NCBI GenBank assembly: GCA_963513935.1
Contig: OY740765.1
Coordinates: 120,161,362 to 120,225,361, forward strand
DNA from: Aphrophora alni
Taxonomy: Eukaryota; Arthropoda; Insecta; Hemiptera; Aphrophoridae
Length of the DNA: 64,000 nucleotides
Direction: 5' to 3'
How positions within the stretch are numbered: position 1 is the stretch's first letter; each line of letters begins with the position of its first letter. Positions 21,085 through 33,207 of this stretch are shown here, piece by piece. Both the position numbers and the translations under genes were made by a program. The notes beneath the pieces are model-generated. The model worked only from the letters and a program-made list of their open reading frames with translations. It was not told the origin of the DNA and searched no databases.

Positions 21085-22590
21085 TTGTTTTATGACGTCA
21101 TTTTTAAAACAATATTGTTTTTGAATGCTCTAAATTAACTCATAATTGAGTACTTAGCCATTTTCACGGTCAAAACTGGGCATAAGATTAGTTTAACTTG
21201 TACATACTATTGAGATATTTTGAATAATTTGTTTCCTTCTAAAATTCATTGCATTAAATATGTAGTACAATTGTTGAAAACTAGTTCAATATTGACACAG
21301 TATAACTGGTAGGCTTGAATAAATCTTAAAATACGCAAGTACTGTTTTGTTTTATAACATTAATTATAAAAGTGCGATTATTAGCTAAATTTGGCATAAA
21401 AGCAATTTTTTTCAAGAGACATTAATTGTTGTGCTTCAGAGATTTTATAAGATACATGAAAAAAAAAAGCTATATATGTAATTTTTTAAAAAATATGTTG
21501 AAATTCTGTCCAAAATATGACTTTTTTTAAATTTTTATCAAGATTCATAAAATGTTAATCTATTGGTTTACTTTAGAATAGGTCATTAAAAGCTGCTAAT
21601 ATTGAGGAGTTTGAAACACTCTTAAAACAAAAACCCACAATAAAACTTCTATAATAAATTTTAAAATTTATTCTCCTAAAGTACTTTTAAAACATGTAAT
21701 ATGATGTGTTTAATAAATATTAACTTTTTAAAAATAGTGAAAAACCATTTATAAACCCAAAATCTCGAAAATATAACATATTAAGAGTAACACGCTCACT
21801 ATGTATTTTTTATGTTTTATATTAGAACTTTTATATTCTTATATGTTTAAATTATACAAAACATTGAACTTGACAATAAATGTCTTTTGCAAATATTCTT
21901 TAAAACCGATATTTTGGTCGCAAATTGTATTTTAATAGTACAGAAATCTGTAAAAACCAAAATGTTAGACTCGGATACTCACAATTGAGAAGTTGTCTGT
22001 ATATTATAGTTTAAATACTCATCTAATTACACCACTGTTATATCTCAAAATTTTACATTTTACAAAGTCTATACATTTAACATGCCTAATAGTGGGGCAA
22101 TTTAGTTGTAAACATTGTTTGGAATGGCCATATGAAATATTATTGAAACTTTTAAATAATGTATGTTTACCTTGTTTAATGGATTGGAAAACTTAACATT
22201 AAATAGGAAGTTGTAATCTGAAGAACAATTACGTAGGAACTAATGTACAAAATCCAACTATAAACTGGAACACATTATGAAAGTATTCATATAACTGTAT
22301 TAGAAAATCTTAATAATAATGAAACTACTGTAAGTGGAGAAACCTTGTCAAGTTATCTCATGATTAAACTATATCGCTATAACAGAAATCACGTCTTGAT
22401 TAACCCAAATCTGGAGATATGAAGGGGCGTGGCCGGTATCAAGAATTTTTAATAAATTCTTCTCAGTCTGTGTGTAGGTATGTGTAAGTGAATATGTTTA
22501 GTATTAATTAATATAAGTTTATAACAATCTTGGATTATATCTTACACATACCTACACACAGACATAACAGAAGGTGGACTTACGCCAGCC
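21085..22590 (-). repeat. Long dispersed repeat, copy 2 (uninterrupted, inverted)
   Basis: On the minus strand this reproduces copy 1 (3365-4039 plus 8394-9070) without the 4.35 kb insertion. The hairpin end is at 22466-22563: perfect 23-bp arms with core GTCTGTGTGTAGGTATGTGT around a loop that contains CCAAGATTGTTATAAAC on the minus strand. The other end is near the CAATATTG block (21110). Divergence from copy 1 is visibly high, with many substitutions and small indels. No reading frame of note. Confidence 0.75.
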
Positions 22591-23624
22591 CGGATGAGTG
22601 AAAATTAAAGTCTCAGGACTAAATATGTAATAAAGGTTACCAGGTAATAATGACATTAGTATCTTTATTAAGTGATTTGAGACGTAACCAACGAGTGTTC
22701 TGAGATAGCACTCTAGAGTAATCACGCGACACGTTATTGGGTCAATACTGAGACAATGTCAAATCGGATTGGGAATGTAAAGAAATTATTTAACATCTCT
22801 CAAAACTACATTATGTTAAAAAAAAGCTCTATATAGTTGATATCGTAAGAAATATAATAAGCAAAAACAATATATTACTGGACAATTAAACTATGATCAA
22901 AAGGGATCATTTATAAATTCGAAAACAATTTTTTATTCAAATTACAAGCGAAAGAACGGAAAGAGAATGGAAATTTTTCTGCATTGCGTTTAAATACAGG
23001 AAATGTTGTGCGGGGTAATAGAATTCACATGAGTAGTGTTAGTTAAATAACATAATTTCTAAAAATAAAAACATCAATTTTAATTCAGAGAAGTATTATA
23101 TAAGTCAATACTCAAGGAATTGATGTAATAATGCTTATACATAGGGAATTAAAATAGGGATTAGTTTCAAAATACGAATAATATAATTAAAATAAAGATT
23201 CAATTACATAGAATGATGTTGGGCTATCGGTTTCCCTTATTAGTTTCAATCTATAGAAACAACAAAATTAAAAAAAAAAAACTATTATTATTCCTGATTA
23301 GATTATGTGCCAGTTTTAAACTTATCTTATCTACATACAACTACAAAACAACTTCAACATACAAAATTGTTGAACTCAATTAAAAACAAATTATTATTAG
23401 ACCGATTAGACTAATTAAAAAGAAGACCGGAGATTGGCAATTTAAGTCTTATTAAAGAAATTGATATAATAACTGTAGGAAGTTCCTAATCTATGTAGAG
23501 TTCTCCATATCAAGCTTTAAAAGTTCTAAAAGTTTTGCAAGCATACTAATTTAATTTTTATTTCCTCACTAGTCACTGGTGACTAACCTACTCTCTGACT
23601 TTAAAACTATTTGTACCCAAGATA
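22591..23624. other. AT-rich DNA, no gene recognised
   Basis: No coding signal, repeat end or RNA gene was found here. Confidence 0.4.
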
Positions 23625-23805
23625 TCCCCAATGGTGCTTCTTATCTAACATGCAACACTGCATCTTTAATTTTCATTACTGTTGAGACCGATGGTTCTTG
23701 GTGGAATTCCATGTTTAAAGATAATAAAACACAATTATTAATTTTTTTTTGTAAAATCCACTTTTAATTAGTCTAGCCGACCAATGGTTTTGCCTGCTAA
23801 TGGTT
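23625..23805 (-). repeat. Dispersed repeat, right copy of an inverted pair
   Basis: Inverted counterpart of 17455-17610. On the minus strand it reads AGGCAAAACCATTGGTCGGC, TAGACTAATTAAAAGTGGAT, CATGGAATTCCACCAAGAAC and GTCTCAACAGTAATGAAAAT. It contains an extra stretch rich in A/T relative to the left copy. Confidence 0.7.
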
Positions 23806-23879
23806 AAAAACAAAAAAAAAATAATAATTGTGTTTTATTATGCAACACTGCAGTTAATGTGTTGAGCAAACATTAACTC

Positions 23880-24190
23880 AAATGGTTTGTGTTTTTAATC
23901 TTCTTTTTACATTGGTGTTGTAAAAGAGCCAAAGAATGTTTGTATTTACATGTGCATGGAATTTCTTCTCATGATTTGCAGCAAACCTCTTGACTTCTAC
24001 CTTGATGGATGGAATCTTCAAGTCCATGTGTAGGTGCTAATTTAGGTAATACAATAGGGGATTCACAATATTTCTCAATAGTTGAAATACCTACATTTGT
24101 TTAATATGAGTCTCAGATACACAGCCCCATATTTGGATCTCATAGGTCCATATATTCTTTAATACTTGTTTATATGTCGCTGTTACTCAT
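23880..24190 (-). pseudogene. Jockey-like LINE reverse transcriptase C-terminal fragment
   Basis: On the minus strand: YKQVLKNIWTYEIQIWGC, FQLLRNIVNP, then in another frame HMDLKIPSIKVEVKRFAANH, EKKFHAHVNTNILWL and VKRRLKNTNHLS. This is the C-terminal pattern of insect Jockey elements (LLYKQILKPIWTYGIQLWGC-like, then a DLKIPTVxEEI-like segment and a final RRLKR.KP.DL). One frame change near 24050. Truncated. Confidence 0.75.
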
Positions 24191-24199
24191 TTAGCACTA

Positions 24200-25482
24200 C
24201 CCAGAGAACATATTCAACTTAAGGGTGCCTACGATACAATATGGAGATGCAATATTTTTGAGAAACTTATCCAAACTGGAATAATACAGGGAAATATGTT
24301 TCGATGGTTTATAAAATTCTTTAGTCAAAGATGGACTAGAGTAAGGTTTGTGAAACAGTTCAGGCTACAAGCAAACAAAAACAGAAGCTGTAGTACAGTA
24401 CTTTATAAGATATATATTAATGATATTCCACAAGTACTCAAAAAGTTGAAAGGAATAAACATATGTATGTTAACAGAAAACGTGATTATTTGGACCGAGG
24501 CAAAAAACAGTCTCAACCCGCAAATAATATTTGAAGACAAAATGAACTTGGCTTTACAAATATTACACAACTGGGCAATGATTAACCATATGGAAATAAA
24601 TAAAACTAAAACCGTCTAACAATTTTTCTTATTAAAACACCTAAACAACATTCGACCTCAAATACGATAATCAGGAGCTAAAAATGAAAACACTAAATAT
24701 TTGTGCATTATTATGGTCAATAAACTCTGCTGGAATGAACACATCACGCATGTAAAACAGAAAATAAACAACAGGATGAAGCTACTCAAGAGACTGGTTG
24801 GAGCAGGGTGGGGATGACCCAAGACCCACTCAACACAACATACATCAAACCTGTCATCAGATATGGAATTGAAGCTCTTATAACTGCTAATAAATCAACT
24901 TTTGGACATATGGATAAATGCAAAATAATTCTCTGAGGTTTATTTGAGGAGTGTTAAAAACCAATTAAATTTAACCAATTTGAAGAATGTTATTTGAGGA
25001 ATACTACTTTACACTGGAAAAAGAAGATATAAACCGATGTGCAGCAACTATATATCTAAAGTTAAAACCCTTATCACTATAATACCAAAAATACCCTACT
25101 TCTTCATACAGAACAATACATTCCAACTGATTTTCCACAGATATACTTAATCGTTTCATTAATAGAAGAGATAAATAAAAAAGACTGTCTCCCACTAACT
25201 CCCCATCAAATAGATATCAACATAATAGAAGAAATATATCCTACAGACCCAGTGGTTGAGAGTCTATACAAACGAATAAATTGGTGAAAAGGACAGGATG
25301 GGTCCAGAAATCTACTCAACCTACTTCTCTCAATACTTCACCTGAAGGCTTAGACAGAACAATTTTGATGCAGAGATTGAATCCATATCTAAATCCCTAT
25401 CATAATGAATTACCCACACAAATATCAAAATATTGCTACATATATTGATAGATTCGAAGGCAGCAATACAAGCTATAACTGT
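24200..25482 (+). pseudogene. I-type LINE reverse transcriptase, degraded
   Basis: Segments match a non-LTR reverse transcriptase of the I/R1 group: LKGAYDTIWRCNIFEKLIQ (24217-24275), GNMFRWFIKFFSQRW, YKIYINDIPQVL, a decayed catalytic box (MLTENVIIWTE, where FADD is expected, about 24463-24495), NWAMINHMEINKTKT and, further on in other frames, TYIKPVIRYGIEAL and INRCAATIYLKL. Stops and frameshifts are frequent after 24619. The catalytic Asp pair is lost, so it is dead. A hAT MITE (25483-26303) interrupts it; the RNase H part continues at 26304. Confidence 0.7.
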
Positions 25483-26303
25483 GTAATAGCTAACCGTAAA
25501 CGTTGACCATCGTTAACGCTCAACGAAGTTGACGAAGAAGTGCATTAACTGCTAACGTTGATCAACTGCTTGCAGGCGACGCATTAGCGGTTAGCGCCAG
25601 CGGCCCAACTCGATGCGCACGCATCCAGCTACACGTACTCCTCTCAGTCGTCAGTTAATTTTTACTCTCCGGCAAGTGCTAGTCGCTGCTACTTACTATG
25701 TCACACACAGCGATTAGTAGCTGCTATTCTAGTCGCTGAGTGTGACAGGGCCTTTAGTTTAGTTGAGCAACTATAGCGAATTAATCAACGTCAACGTTTA
25801 TTCATAAACGTATGTTTCTGCTGTAGCCTACTATTTTACTGTTTGCTTTTTACTCAATCTAAAACTGAATAAAATGACGACTGGATAATACGGAAATAGT
25901 GTGGTGTAAATAACTTTAGTTTTAGCTGATAAAAGCTGTCAACTGTGTAAATATTTAGGTTAGGCTTGTACTTAGATTTTAGGTTAGGTTTGTACTTACC
26001 TTATTATTCTGGCTAAACTTTCCAAAGTAATTGTCAATTTTTTATTGGACATAAACAGTGTAAATGAATAATGGGCGAATTGAAAGTGTTAGTTAATAAC
26101 TGTAATCGTGTATATATTTTCATTTGGGACGAAAACAAAACTTCTGTTTACCATTTTAGCTCAGTGATCACCTTGTTAAACATCTGCTAATGGTTCAACA
26201 TTAGGGGTTAACGTTAATGGTAACGGTTTCTGTCAACAGTTAATCACGCTCAACGTTAACTGGTGTTGACGTTGACCGTTGTTAGCGTTAATGCCCACCA
26301 CTA
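25483..26303. mobile_element. hAT-type MITE with 8-bp target duplication and subterminal GTTAACG repeats
   Basis: The 821-bp element is flanked by ATAACTGT at 25475-25482 and 26304-26311. Its right end read inward is TAGTGGTGGGCATTAACG, typical of hAT ends; the left end (GTAATAGCTAACCG) is a degenerate match. Both subterminal 120-base stretches are crowded with GTTAACG/CGTTAAC/GTTGACG words in both directions. Such words often bind hAT transposases. No coding capacity. GC-richer than its surroundings. Confidence 0.75.
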
Positions 26304-26870
26304 ATAACTGTATATGCCACAGCCTCCAAAAGCAGGCATCTCAGAGAAACATACCAGATGATAAAAATCCTACAAAAACTAAAAAAAAACCTTGTACTAC
26401 AGTGAATACACTATTGTGTTGGAATACCAAGAAATGAGACTGCAAATATCCTCGCAAAGAGGAGTACATTCCTTCCTCAACCGCACATTACACTTGATTT
26501 CAAGATAGCAAAAATCTTCTTTTGAAAGAATAATATCAAAGCACCATGATCATTTCTCCAGAGTATCATCTTTAACCAGACTGGATGGGCATTAGTCCAG
26601 ACCCACAACTAGAGAGGGAGGATCTACACCTCCCCCATTGCGAACACTTTCTGACCAAGGACCGAAGTGGCTGGCTACTGAACAGAAACCGTGCATACGT
26701 CTTCGGCAGAGCAAGCTCACATCCGCTTACCAGATTCAAAGGTTGTCACACTTTGGTCTGGTAAACACTCCCAGATACACTACGGCTCTTCACAGTCAAA
26801 AACTAATCCCTATATATGAATGTAGAGTGTTTATGTATCCCCAGTGAATCGTGAAGTGTAACAGCCTCTA
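26304..26870 (+). pseudogene. I-type LINE RNase H and C-terminal region, degraded
   Basis: Continues the LINE after the hAT MITE. Visible pieces: GIPRNETANILAKRSTFLPQ (the end of the RNase H domain, usually GIxGNExAD.LAK), ITLDFKIAKI and a C-terminal part in several frames around 26590-26870. The related fragment at 45595-46200 preserves the HDCFTTHLCRLG segment. Heavily frameshifted. Confidence 0.6.
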
Positions 26871-27200
26871 CGAATTGTAACTACGTATTAGTATACCTAT
26901 ATTCGGAGAAGATATTTTATTGTACCATTGTACCACCCGAGCGTATAGCTCGGATTCCGCGAGGGACGCTAAACCCCTCTACGATAGTCTGCACCCCCCT
27001 GCGATAAGAATACTAAGTAAAGATGAATGTGAGATACTGTGTATAGGTGAACTGTGTGTATGTCTATGTAGATGATAGTTTAGGAGTTGTGAGTGTTTGA
27101 CTGGGGACCACGAGGGATGTCAACCCCCGTTTATTAGGTGAAGCTAGTCTGCAACCCCCCCCCCCCTGCGGAGCATACGTAAGCCAAATGGCATAAACAA
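26871..27200 (+). repeat. Likely 3' untranslated region of the I-type LINE
   Basis: GC-richer tail with two related blocks, CTACGATAGTCTGCACCCCC (26980-26999) and AGCTAGTCTGCAACCCCC (27143-27160), before AT-rich DNA resumes. No reading frame. Assigned by position only. Confidence 0.35.
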
Positions 27201-27349
27201 ACAATAACTAAGATAAAATAAAAATATATTAATAAGAAAAATTACCTTAATAAGATCTTGCTTATGTATAAGAAATAAAAATTTGGAACAGTAAAAATAG
27301 AGAAAAGTAAAGACTTAATAAACTTGTGTTTAAAACAATGTAGTTATGG

Positions 27350-28196
27350 GCCCCTGGTGACAAACCGAACAAAATGTTGTCTGTAACCTCCTGCTCACTT
27401 TTCTGCATATTTAAAAACTGCTCAGCCTCCCTTATCAAAGAAATATAGCCATGCAGGATCTCACTATGAACCTGGGGCCGTTAGTAAAGCTCCTGCACCA
27501 AAGATCTCAGCTGTTTAATCGGAACAAAAATGCTGACCGCTTCTTTGTTAATTTATTTAAATTTGTATGTCTAGACAGGCATGAACTCAAGGGTTCCTCT
27601 GCATAAGGCGCCAAGAAAGAGTTAATGTCAGAAGCCAAGTGAGGGTACACTTTAATAACCTTTAAAGAGATTTTAAAAAAAGATAATAGTTTATTAAGAT
27701 AGAAACCGTCGGCGTGAGGCAAAGTTTTAATCAGCAATTCAGCAGGGTTACTCATCTTACTGTATCTAAATTCCCTGTATAGAGGTGCTGGAATGACTGA
27801 AGCCCCCTTATCTATCGTGCTGAACATCTCCGATGCCTGACAAAAAATTGCAATTGATGCCCCAGCAGAGGGCGTAGATGCCAAGAACAAATTTAATCTT
27901 AAAGGTGCACAACTTTTTTCAAAGTTCTTATAGTTTTCTTTGAGTAACTCATAATCACTCTGCTGTTCCTCAAGGATCTGCAAAGGAGCGCCGTCTTTAA
28001 TCTTTAAATGCTCCAACTGTACCCGTGCCAGAAAGTCCAGACGCCTCTCGAACAACAAGATCGGGGCCCTGACCTTATTGAGCTTAGCTCCTCTATCTGG
28101 TTCCAGGTACTCCAAGGTCATCAGAAAGTATCTCCAGAGAGGTTCTCGCCAAGGTCAGTTGCCCAGCCCATGCATCCACTTGTTGATCCGCTGTCA
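27350..28196 (-). pseudogene. Gypsy-like LTR retrotransposon gag fragment
   Basis: On the minus strand the frame starts with ATG at 28196 (MTADQQVDAWAGQLTLAR), shifts near 28120 into a 204-codon frame (TLEYLEPDRGAKLNKVRAPI ... ENYKNFEKSCAPLRLNLFL ... KTLPHADGFYLNKLLSFFK ... FRLNS, stop at 27507), and shifts again to GYISLIREAEQFLNMQKSEQ, EVTDNILFGLSP (about 27455-27365). The order, an N-terminal helical region followed by a capsid-like segment ending in a -YxxxIxxAxxxLxxxxSExE- pattern, fits gag of Gypsy-type retrotransposons. No zinc knuckle, protease or pol follows. Exact lineage unknown; BEL/Pao is the alternative. Confidence 0.5.
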
Positions 28197-28204
28197 TTTT
28201 GTTA

Positions 28205-30270
28205 AATTTAAATTTATAAAAACAAACAAAATTTTTTTTTCACCCTGACTTTAGGTGCAAGTGGCAAATAAAAATTTAAAAAAAAAACAATAAAATCTGT
28301 ATGATGATGAAAGAAGAAAAAAAACTTTGTACTTTTGTGAGTTATATGTTATTTTTATTCTTTTAATTGCTATTCATGGTTTCATCGTTAAGAAGTTATC
28401 GCTTATAATTATTCAAACCTTCTAAAAAATATGCGGTAAAGCTAATTTCACAATTTTATTTTTATATGTTGGAACATTTAACTGAGATGGAAACTTTTTG
28501 TCTTCTTTACAACCTACAATGTTTACACATCAACAAATTGTGACTGAACAACTTTTATTTTACTATGAGACCAAGAGCCAACTGACCATCATCTTACTAT
28601 AAAATCTATGATGTCTAATTGTAACAATTCTTAAAAATTTGAATAACAATTCTAAGCATTAGAAAAAAAAATTGAATATTTAACGTGTATTTTCAACTTA
28701 TTCCGGCGGCCAGTACTTTTAAAAATTATTTATTCACTACCAGACATTCATTTACAGTGATAATAAAATAACTGTTATACTGTCACATATTAAAAAACTA
28801 AAAAATTACTGCTAAGTAGAAACAAAATAACATTGTATTCTTGATACAATAATGATATTAATGTCTTAACCTAATGCAATAAATGCCTAAAGCTATGTTT
28901 ATTTAAATATACAGTAAATGAACAAATATATAAGATCTCCTAAGGTATTGCCTGATGAGACTTTCATCATATTTTTTGAACTTAGAAAGTAAAGAAAAAG
29001 TTGAGCTTGGAGTCATCTTTCTGCTTAATCACAACTTATCTTCAAGCTTAATAACTTAACTTAATCACTAGATATGTAATTTAATTTGATTAAATTATTT
29101 CATTATTACCTGCAAGGTAACTATAATCATAATATATATATTTAATACAGTTGATATTAAATTTACTCAATACAGTATTTAGTAATGCAACAAGAATAAC
29201 AGAACCAACTATTGTGTCAACAACAATTCGGATAAACAATTCTATATCTTCAAGTGAAAAAAGCAATGTTTTTACACATTTAAAAAAAACTTAGTTGTTC
29301 CATCTTTACAATTTTCTACTCTGAATAATAAGGCCCTTTAATTTACACGCCATTATTTACACTAAATCAACATACAGCGTATAACATAAACATAGACTGG
29401 TAATCCAGTCACAAACTTAACTTGTCATTGTAGACATTCTTAACAACCAAAAAAAAAAAAAGACTAAATTCTTTGTGTCTAATATTATAAGATTATAAGT
29501 TTCTTCAATATTAAAGGATTTTGAAACTTTAATATTATTTAGCAATTTTAAGAAATATCAGATTAATGATAAAAAGGTAAACAGAAGTTTGCATCATTTT
29601 TAGCGAGTAAAAACTAGGGTGATCTTCAATGTATAATTACCATTAAAACACTATAGTACTTTCATTGTGAATTTTTGTAACTGTCTAACTTATTCATATT
29701 TCACTAGAACCTTGGTCTTAAGAGTCAATTCCTGAAGTACTTTAATCGATGCATCGTAGATTAATGAGTGTCCACATTCAGTAGGACATTGGCTTACAAT
29801 CATTTTATTTATTTTGCTGATAAATGGAATAATATAATTATCCGCCATATATATGTTCAGAGTAGAAAAAATGTAAAGTAAGGTGAAACAGCTGGTTTTT
29901 TTTTAGGAATATAAGAACATTGCTCTTTTTACTCAAATATTACAGAATCATTTATCGGAATTGATGACAGTTGATTCATGATGCAATAGTTGATGCTGTT
30001 ATTATTGTTGTATTGCTAAATACTGTATTGAGTCAAATTAATATGAATTGTAATTTTTTTTTTCCTACATGGCTAAAGTTAATTTGCAGGTAATGATTCA
30101 ATCAATTAATATTGCATATCTTGTGATTAAGTTAGCTGAACAGCAACTAAAAACTCTTCTTTTTCATTATTTTCTAAGTTCAAATAATGTGATGAGAGTC
30201 TCAAACAGGCAATACCTAGGAGGGTAGTTATTCTGTTTACTGTTATTGGATTTCTTTACTATTGAGATAA
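28205..30270. other. AT-rich DNA, no gene recognised
   Basis: Contains an A-rich region just upstream of the gag start and otherwise only A/T-rich sequence. No LTR end was fixed. Confidence 0.4.
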
Positions 30271-30275
30271 AATGT

Positions 30276-30292
30276 TCGGTTAGGTTAGGTTA
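30276..30292 (+). repeat. Short interstitial (GGTTA)n run
   Basis: GGTTAGGTTAGGTTAGGGGG contains three units of the insect telomere repeat TTAGG. It is directly followed by GGTCATTCCGTATCAAATCA, a word I recall as part of a dispersed insect repeat. Three units can arise by chance. Confidence 0.6.
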
Positions 30293-30888
30293 GGGGGTCA
30301 TTCCGTATCAAATCAACACACTAAATTAAAAAATTTTACCTGACCATCTCAAAATTTGATGAAATGTGGTATCCAGGTAGTCCTCGTGGAGATTAATAAA
30401 AATACAAAAAAAAAATCAAATATCTTAAACGGTTTAGAAATTACAGCTATGTAAATTTTACAAAAAATGGTCAAAAACATATAACCAACATATGAAATCA
30501 CCAAAGCTGCTCTGTTAATTGAGATATAGAGATGGGAGTGGTGTTATTTTACTCAGTTTTTCATACAGTTTTCAATGATATACAGCATAACATACCTTTT
30601 CAAAAACTTTTTTTGGAAACAAAATCAAAATTTTAATTTTAATATTCTCAAAAAGTGCATTTTTGACATTTTAAAAAAATATAAATAGTTTAAACTTTTG
30701 GTAAGTTTTTCTCGAAATTTCAAAGTGGGAGGCTAATGGGTTCATAGTTCAATAATAATTTTTTTTAAATAGTGGTTTATAAAACTGATAGTAGGTCTAT
30801 ATATTAAAACAGATTTCATACTATATTACATTATTTATACATTTTACATTAAATATTTAACACTTAGGCCTACATATTTAGCAAAATT

Positions 30889-31690
30889 TTATGTAGAGCT
30901 TGATGATAGAACTTGTGAAGTTGTTGTGGCTTCTTTAGGTGTTATTACATAAATCCTTCCAGTAGGAGTTGTAGGATCAACTTTGCAAAGCACAACTGTC
31001 AGTGATATCCACAATATGCCCGGCTTTCTTAGATATGAAAATGATGATGAAGGGCCAGCAGGATTAAAAAATGTCACTTTCAGTTCATCTTCTTCTTTAT
31101 TCTTCTTCAACACATATGCCCGCCACCACTTTTGGTCATACAAAAAATGCCATTATATAATCGCTTACTTCGACATTTGTAGTTTTCTGAGCATTTTTGG
31201 ATGATCACTGTGTTGTATCTTCGAAAATATTTTTATTCAAATCTTTGACACACTTGAATGAACAGGCATGATACTACTGAGTTCCCTTAGTTGGTGTTTG
31301 ACTGAAACGGTCATTCAGAAATGTTTCGGATTCAACATACTCATCTTGTGTGGAGAAGGTGAAATTATTTCCAGATAAATTTTCAACTGCCCATTAATAA
31401 AATTGAATAGGTGTTAAAATTTGGTTGTAGGCTTGCTCTTGCAGCAAGTTTCTTGACTGAGCCCCCACCCTATCACATGGTCCTTTCCCATGTGCAGTTG
31501 CGGAAAAATAACATTTAGCCTCTACATCAAAGTCTTGCTTGTAAAAACATAAATTGATTAAAAAATATCTTATTTTAATATTGTGCAGCAAAATGGGTGC
31601 AACAGAGTAAGAAAAAAAAATTTTTTTGCATTGTTTGAAACTTTGATGCCATGAACTCGACAAGTCTTTTTTGGAATGTATACACACAAA
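30889..31690 (-). pseudogene. Decayed multicopy protein of unknown function (SxTxHGKGPCDxxG family)
   Basis: Two open frames on the minus strand belong to one broken gene. Upstream (31687-31394): KQDFDVEAKCYFSATAHGKG, PCDRVGAQSRNL, YNQILTPIQF. Downstream (31143-30889): YDQKWWRAYVLKKNKEEDEL, KVTFFNPAGPSSSFSYL, ILWISLTVVLCKVDPTTPTG, RIYVIT. The HGKGPCDG motif followed by a YDxxWWxxxVL ... DPxTxTGRxY ending marks a repeated, uncharacterised protein family that I recall from aphid, hydra and other genomes, probably transposon-borne. Stops and frame changes lie between 31390 and 31145. Function unknown; the family recollection needs a search. Confidence 0.5.
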
Positions 31691-31774
31691 ATTTTACTAA
31701 AGATGTAAATGTTAAAGATTTAATGTAAAGTGTATAAATAATTTAATATATAGTGAAATGTGTTTCAATATACA

Positions 31775-32330
31775 GGGTGACAATTAAGTCTGGAACCACC
31801 TTTCCAACTTTTAAACAACAACAGATAAAAATAACAAAGTTCACACATGATTAATGGTGACAGTAACCTACATTTGTGTGCAGTTAATGATCAGATGACA
31901 CCTTGGGTGTACGGCCCACAAGGAATCAAGAGAAAATCTTTAATGAGAGCCTATGTTGAGTTGTATATCAATTGAAAGGCCTTGTTTTACTGAAAACAGT
32001 GCCTCAAATCAGACTTCAAAAGGTTGATAAATATATAGTGTTCCTGTCATTATGATTTACTAGCACTATATACATACTGACCTGCCAAGACCTAGTTCAT
32101 ATGATTCTGAATTCATACAGTATAGTAATATTTACCTGTTGGAAGATAGTTAAAGTGCATACATCTAAAAACACACTATTCTATTAGCTATGCATAACTT
32201 ATGAAACCTAGCTGCATAGGCTCTATGTGATTCTGAATATCGAATGCAAACTTGTAAACTGCTTATTTTGACAGAAATATTGGATTTTGAAACTTGAAAA
32301 GGGTCCTCCCTGCTAAAGGATGACCCAATT
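31775..32330 (+). mobile_element. Possible one-ended mariner/Tc1-type repeat
   Basis: TA followed by CAGGGTGACAATTAAGTCTG (from 31776) resembles the inward ends of mariner/Tc1 MITEs that insert at TA. I could not find the matching inverted end downstream, so the call and the right boundary are weak. Confidence 0.25.
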
Positions 32331-33207
32331 GTTTAATAATAAGGTATGTAAACACGATTTCATTAAATTTCAATACTAAAATACAATGTTTTATGTATTT
32401 AAACTTAGACAAACTGTAAAAGTAGATATTGGCTTAAATAAGGGTAATTGTTTACATAAAGGTAATGTCAATTTTTCATAACTAAGCTAATAATTTGCTT
32501 AGAAAAATATGTAGAGCAATATAATTATGTTAATATAACTACATGTTGTTATATATGTTAAACCATACACTATTCTCATTGATATTATGTCTTGCAATTA
32601 TGTGTAACCTATGTAAACTGTCGATTGTAAATAATTGTAATTTTTAAGTGAAAAAAAGTGACCTCCGAAATAAAAACATTACTTATTCTTAAGAAGTAAG
32701 GTATATAGTAGACGATAACAAAAAATAAATTTTTTTAAAAATTAGAAAATTAGCAGTTACCTTTATGTAAAGAAATAAATAAATTATATTTACTTAGAGT
32801 AAACATGACAACAGTGAGGTACTAAAGACATAAAACATAATTGGGCTTAATTATTCAACAAAATTATATACATATCATAACTTACTTGTAACACAATCAG
32901 ATTTATTGTTTTCCTCTTTGACAAGAATGCTGTTATACAACTGCAGTTAGTGCAGTTCTAATTTCTAAACTAGACAATTGAAATGTAACAGCTGACTGAA
33001 TGTAACTTGTTACTGACAAGATTAATGGTTATTGTTTATTGTATACATCAGCTGTTAGAGAAAATTGCAGACGTCACAGCTGGCCTGAAGTTAGCTTTAA
33101 ACTCTGAGCTCCTACTCTTTGATATTTCTAACCTGAAAACATTAGTCTGAAAATACTGTATACACGACTACTGTATACAAATACTGTATACATTAGTCTT
33201 TATACAT
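32331..33207. other. AT-rich DNA, no gene recognised
   Basis: No coding or element signal. A TACTGTATACA word is repeated around 33150-33195. Confidence 0.4.
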
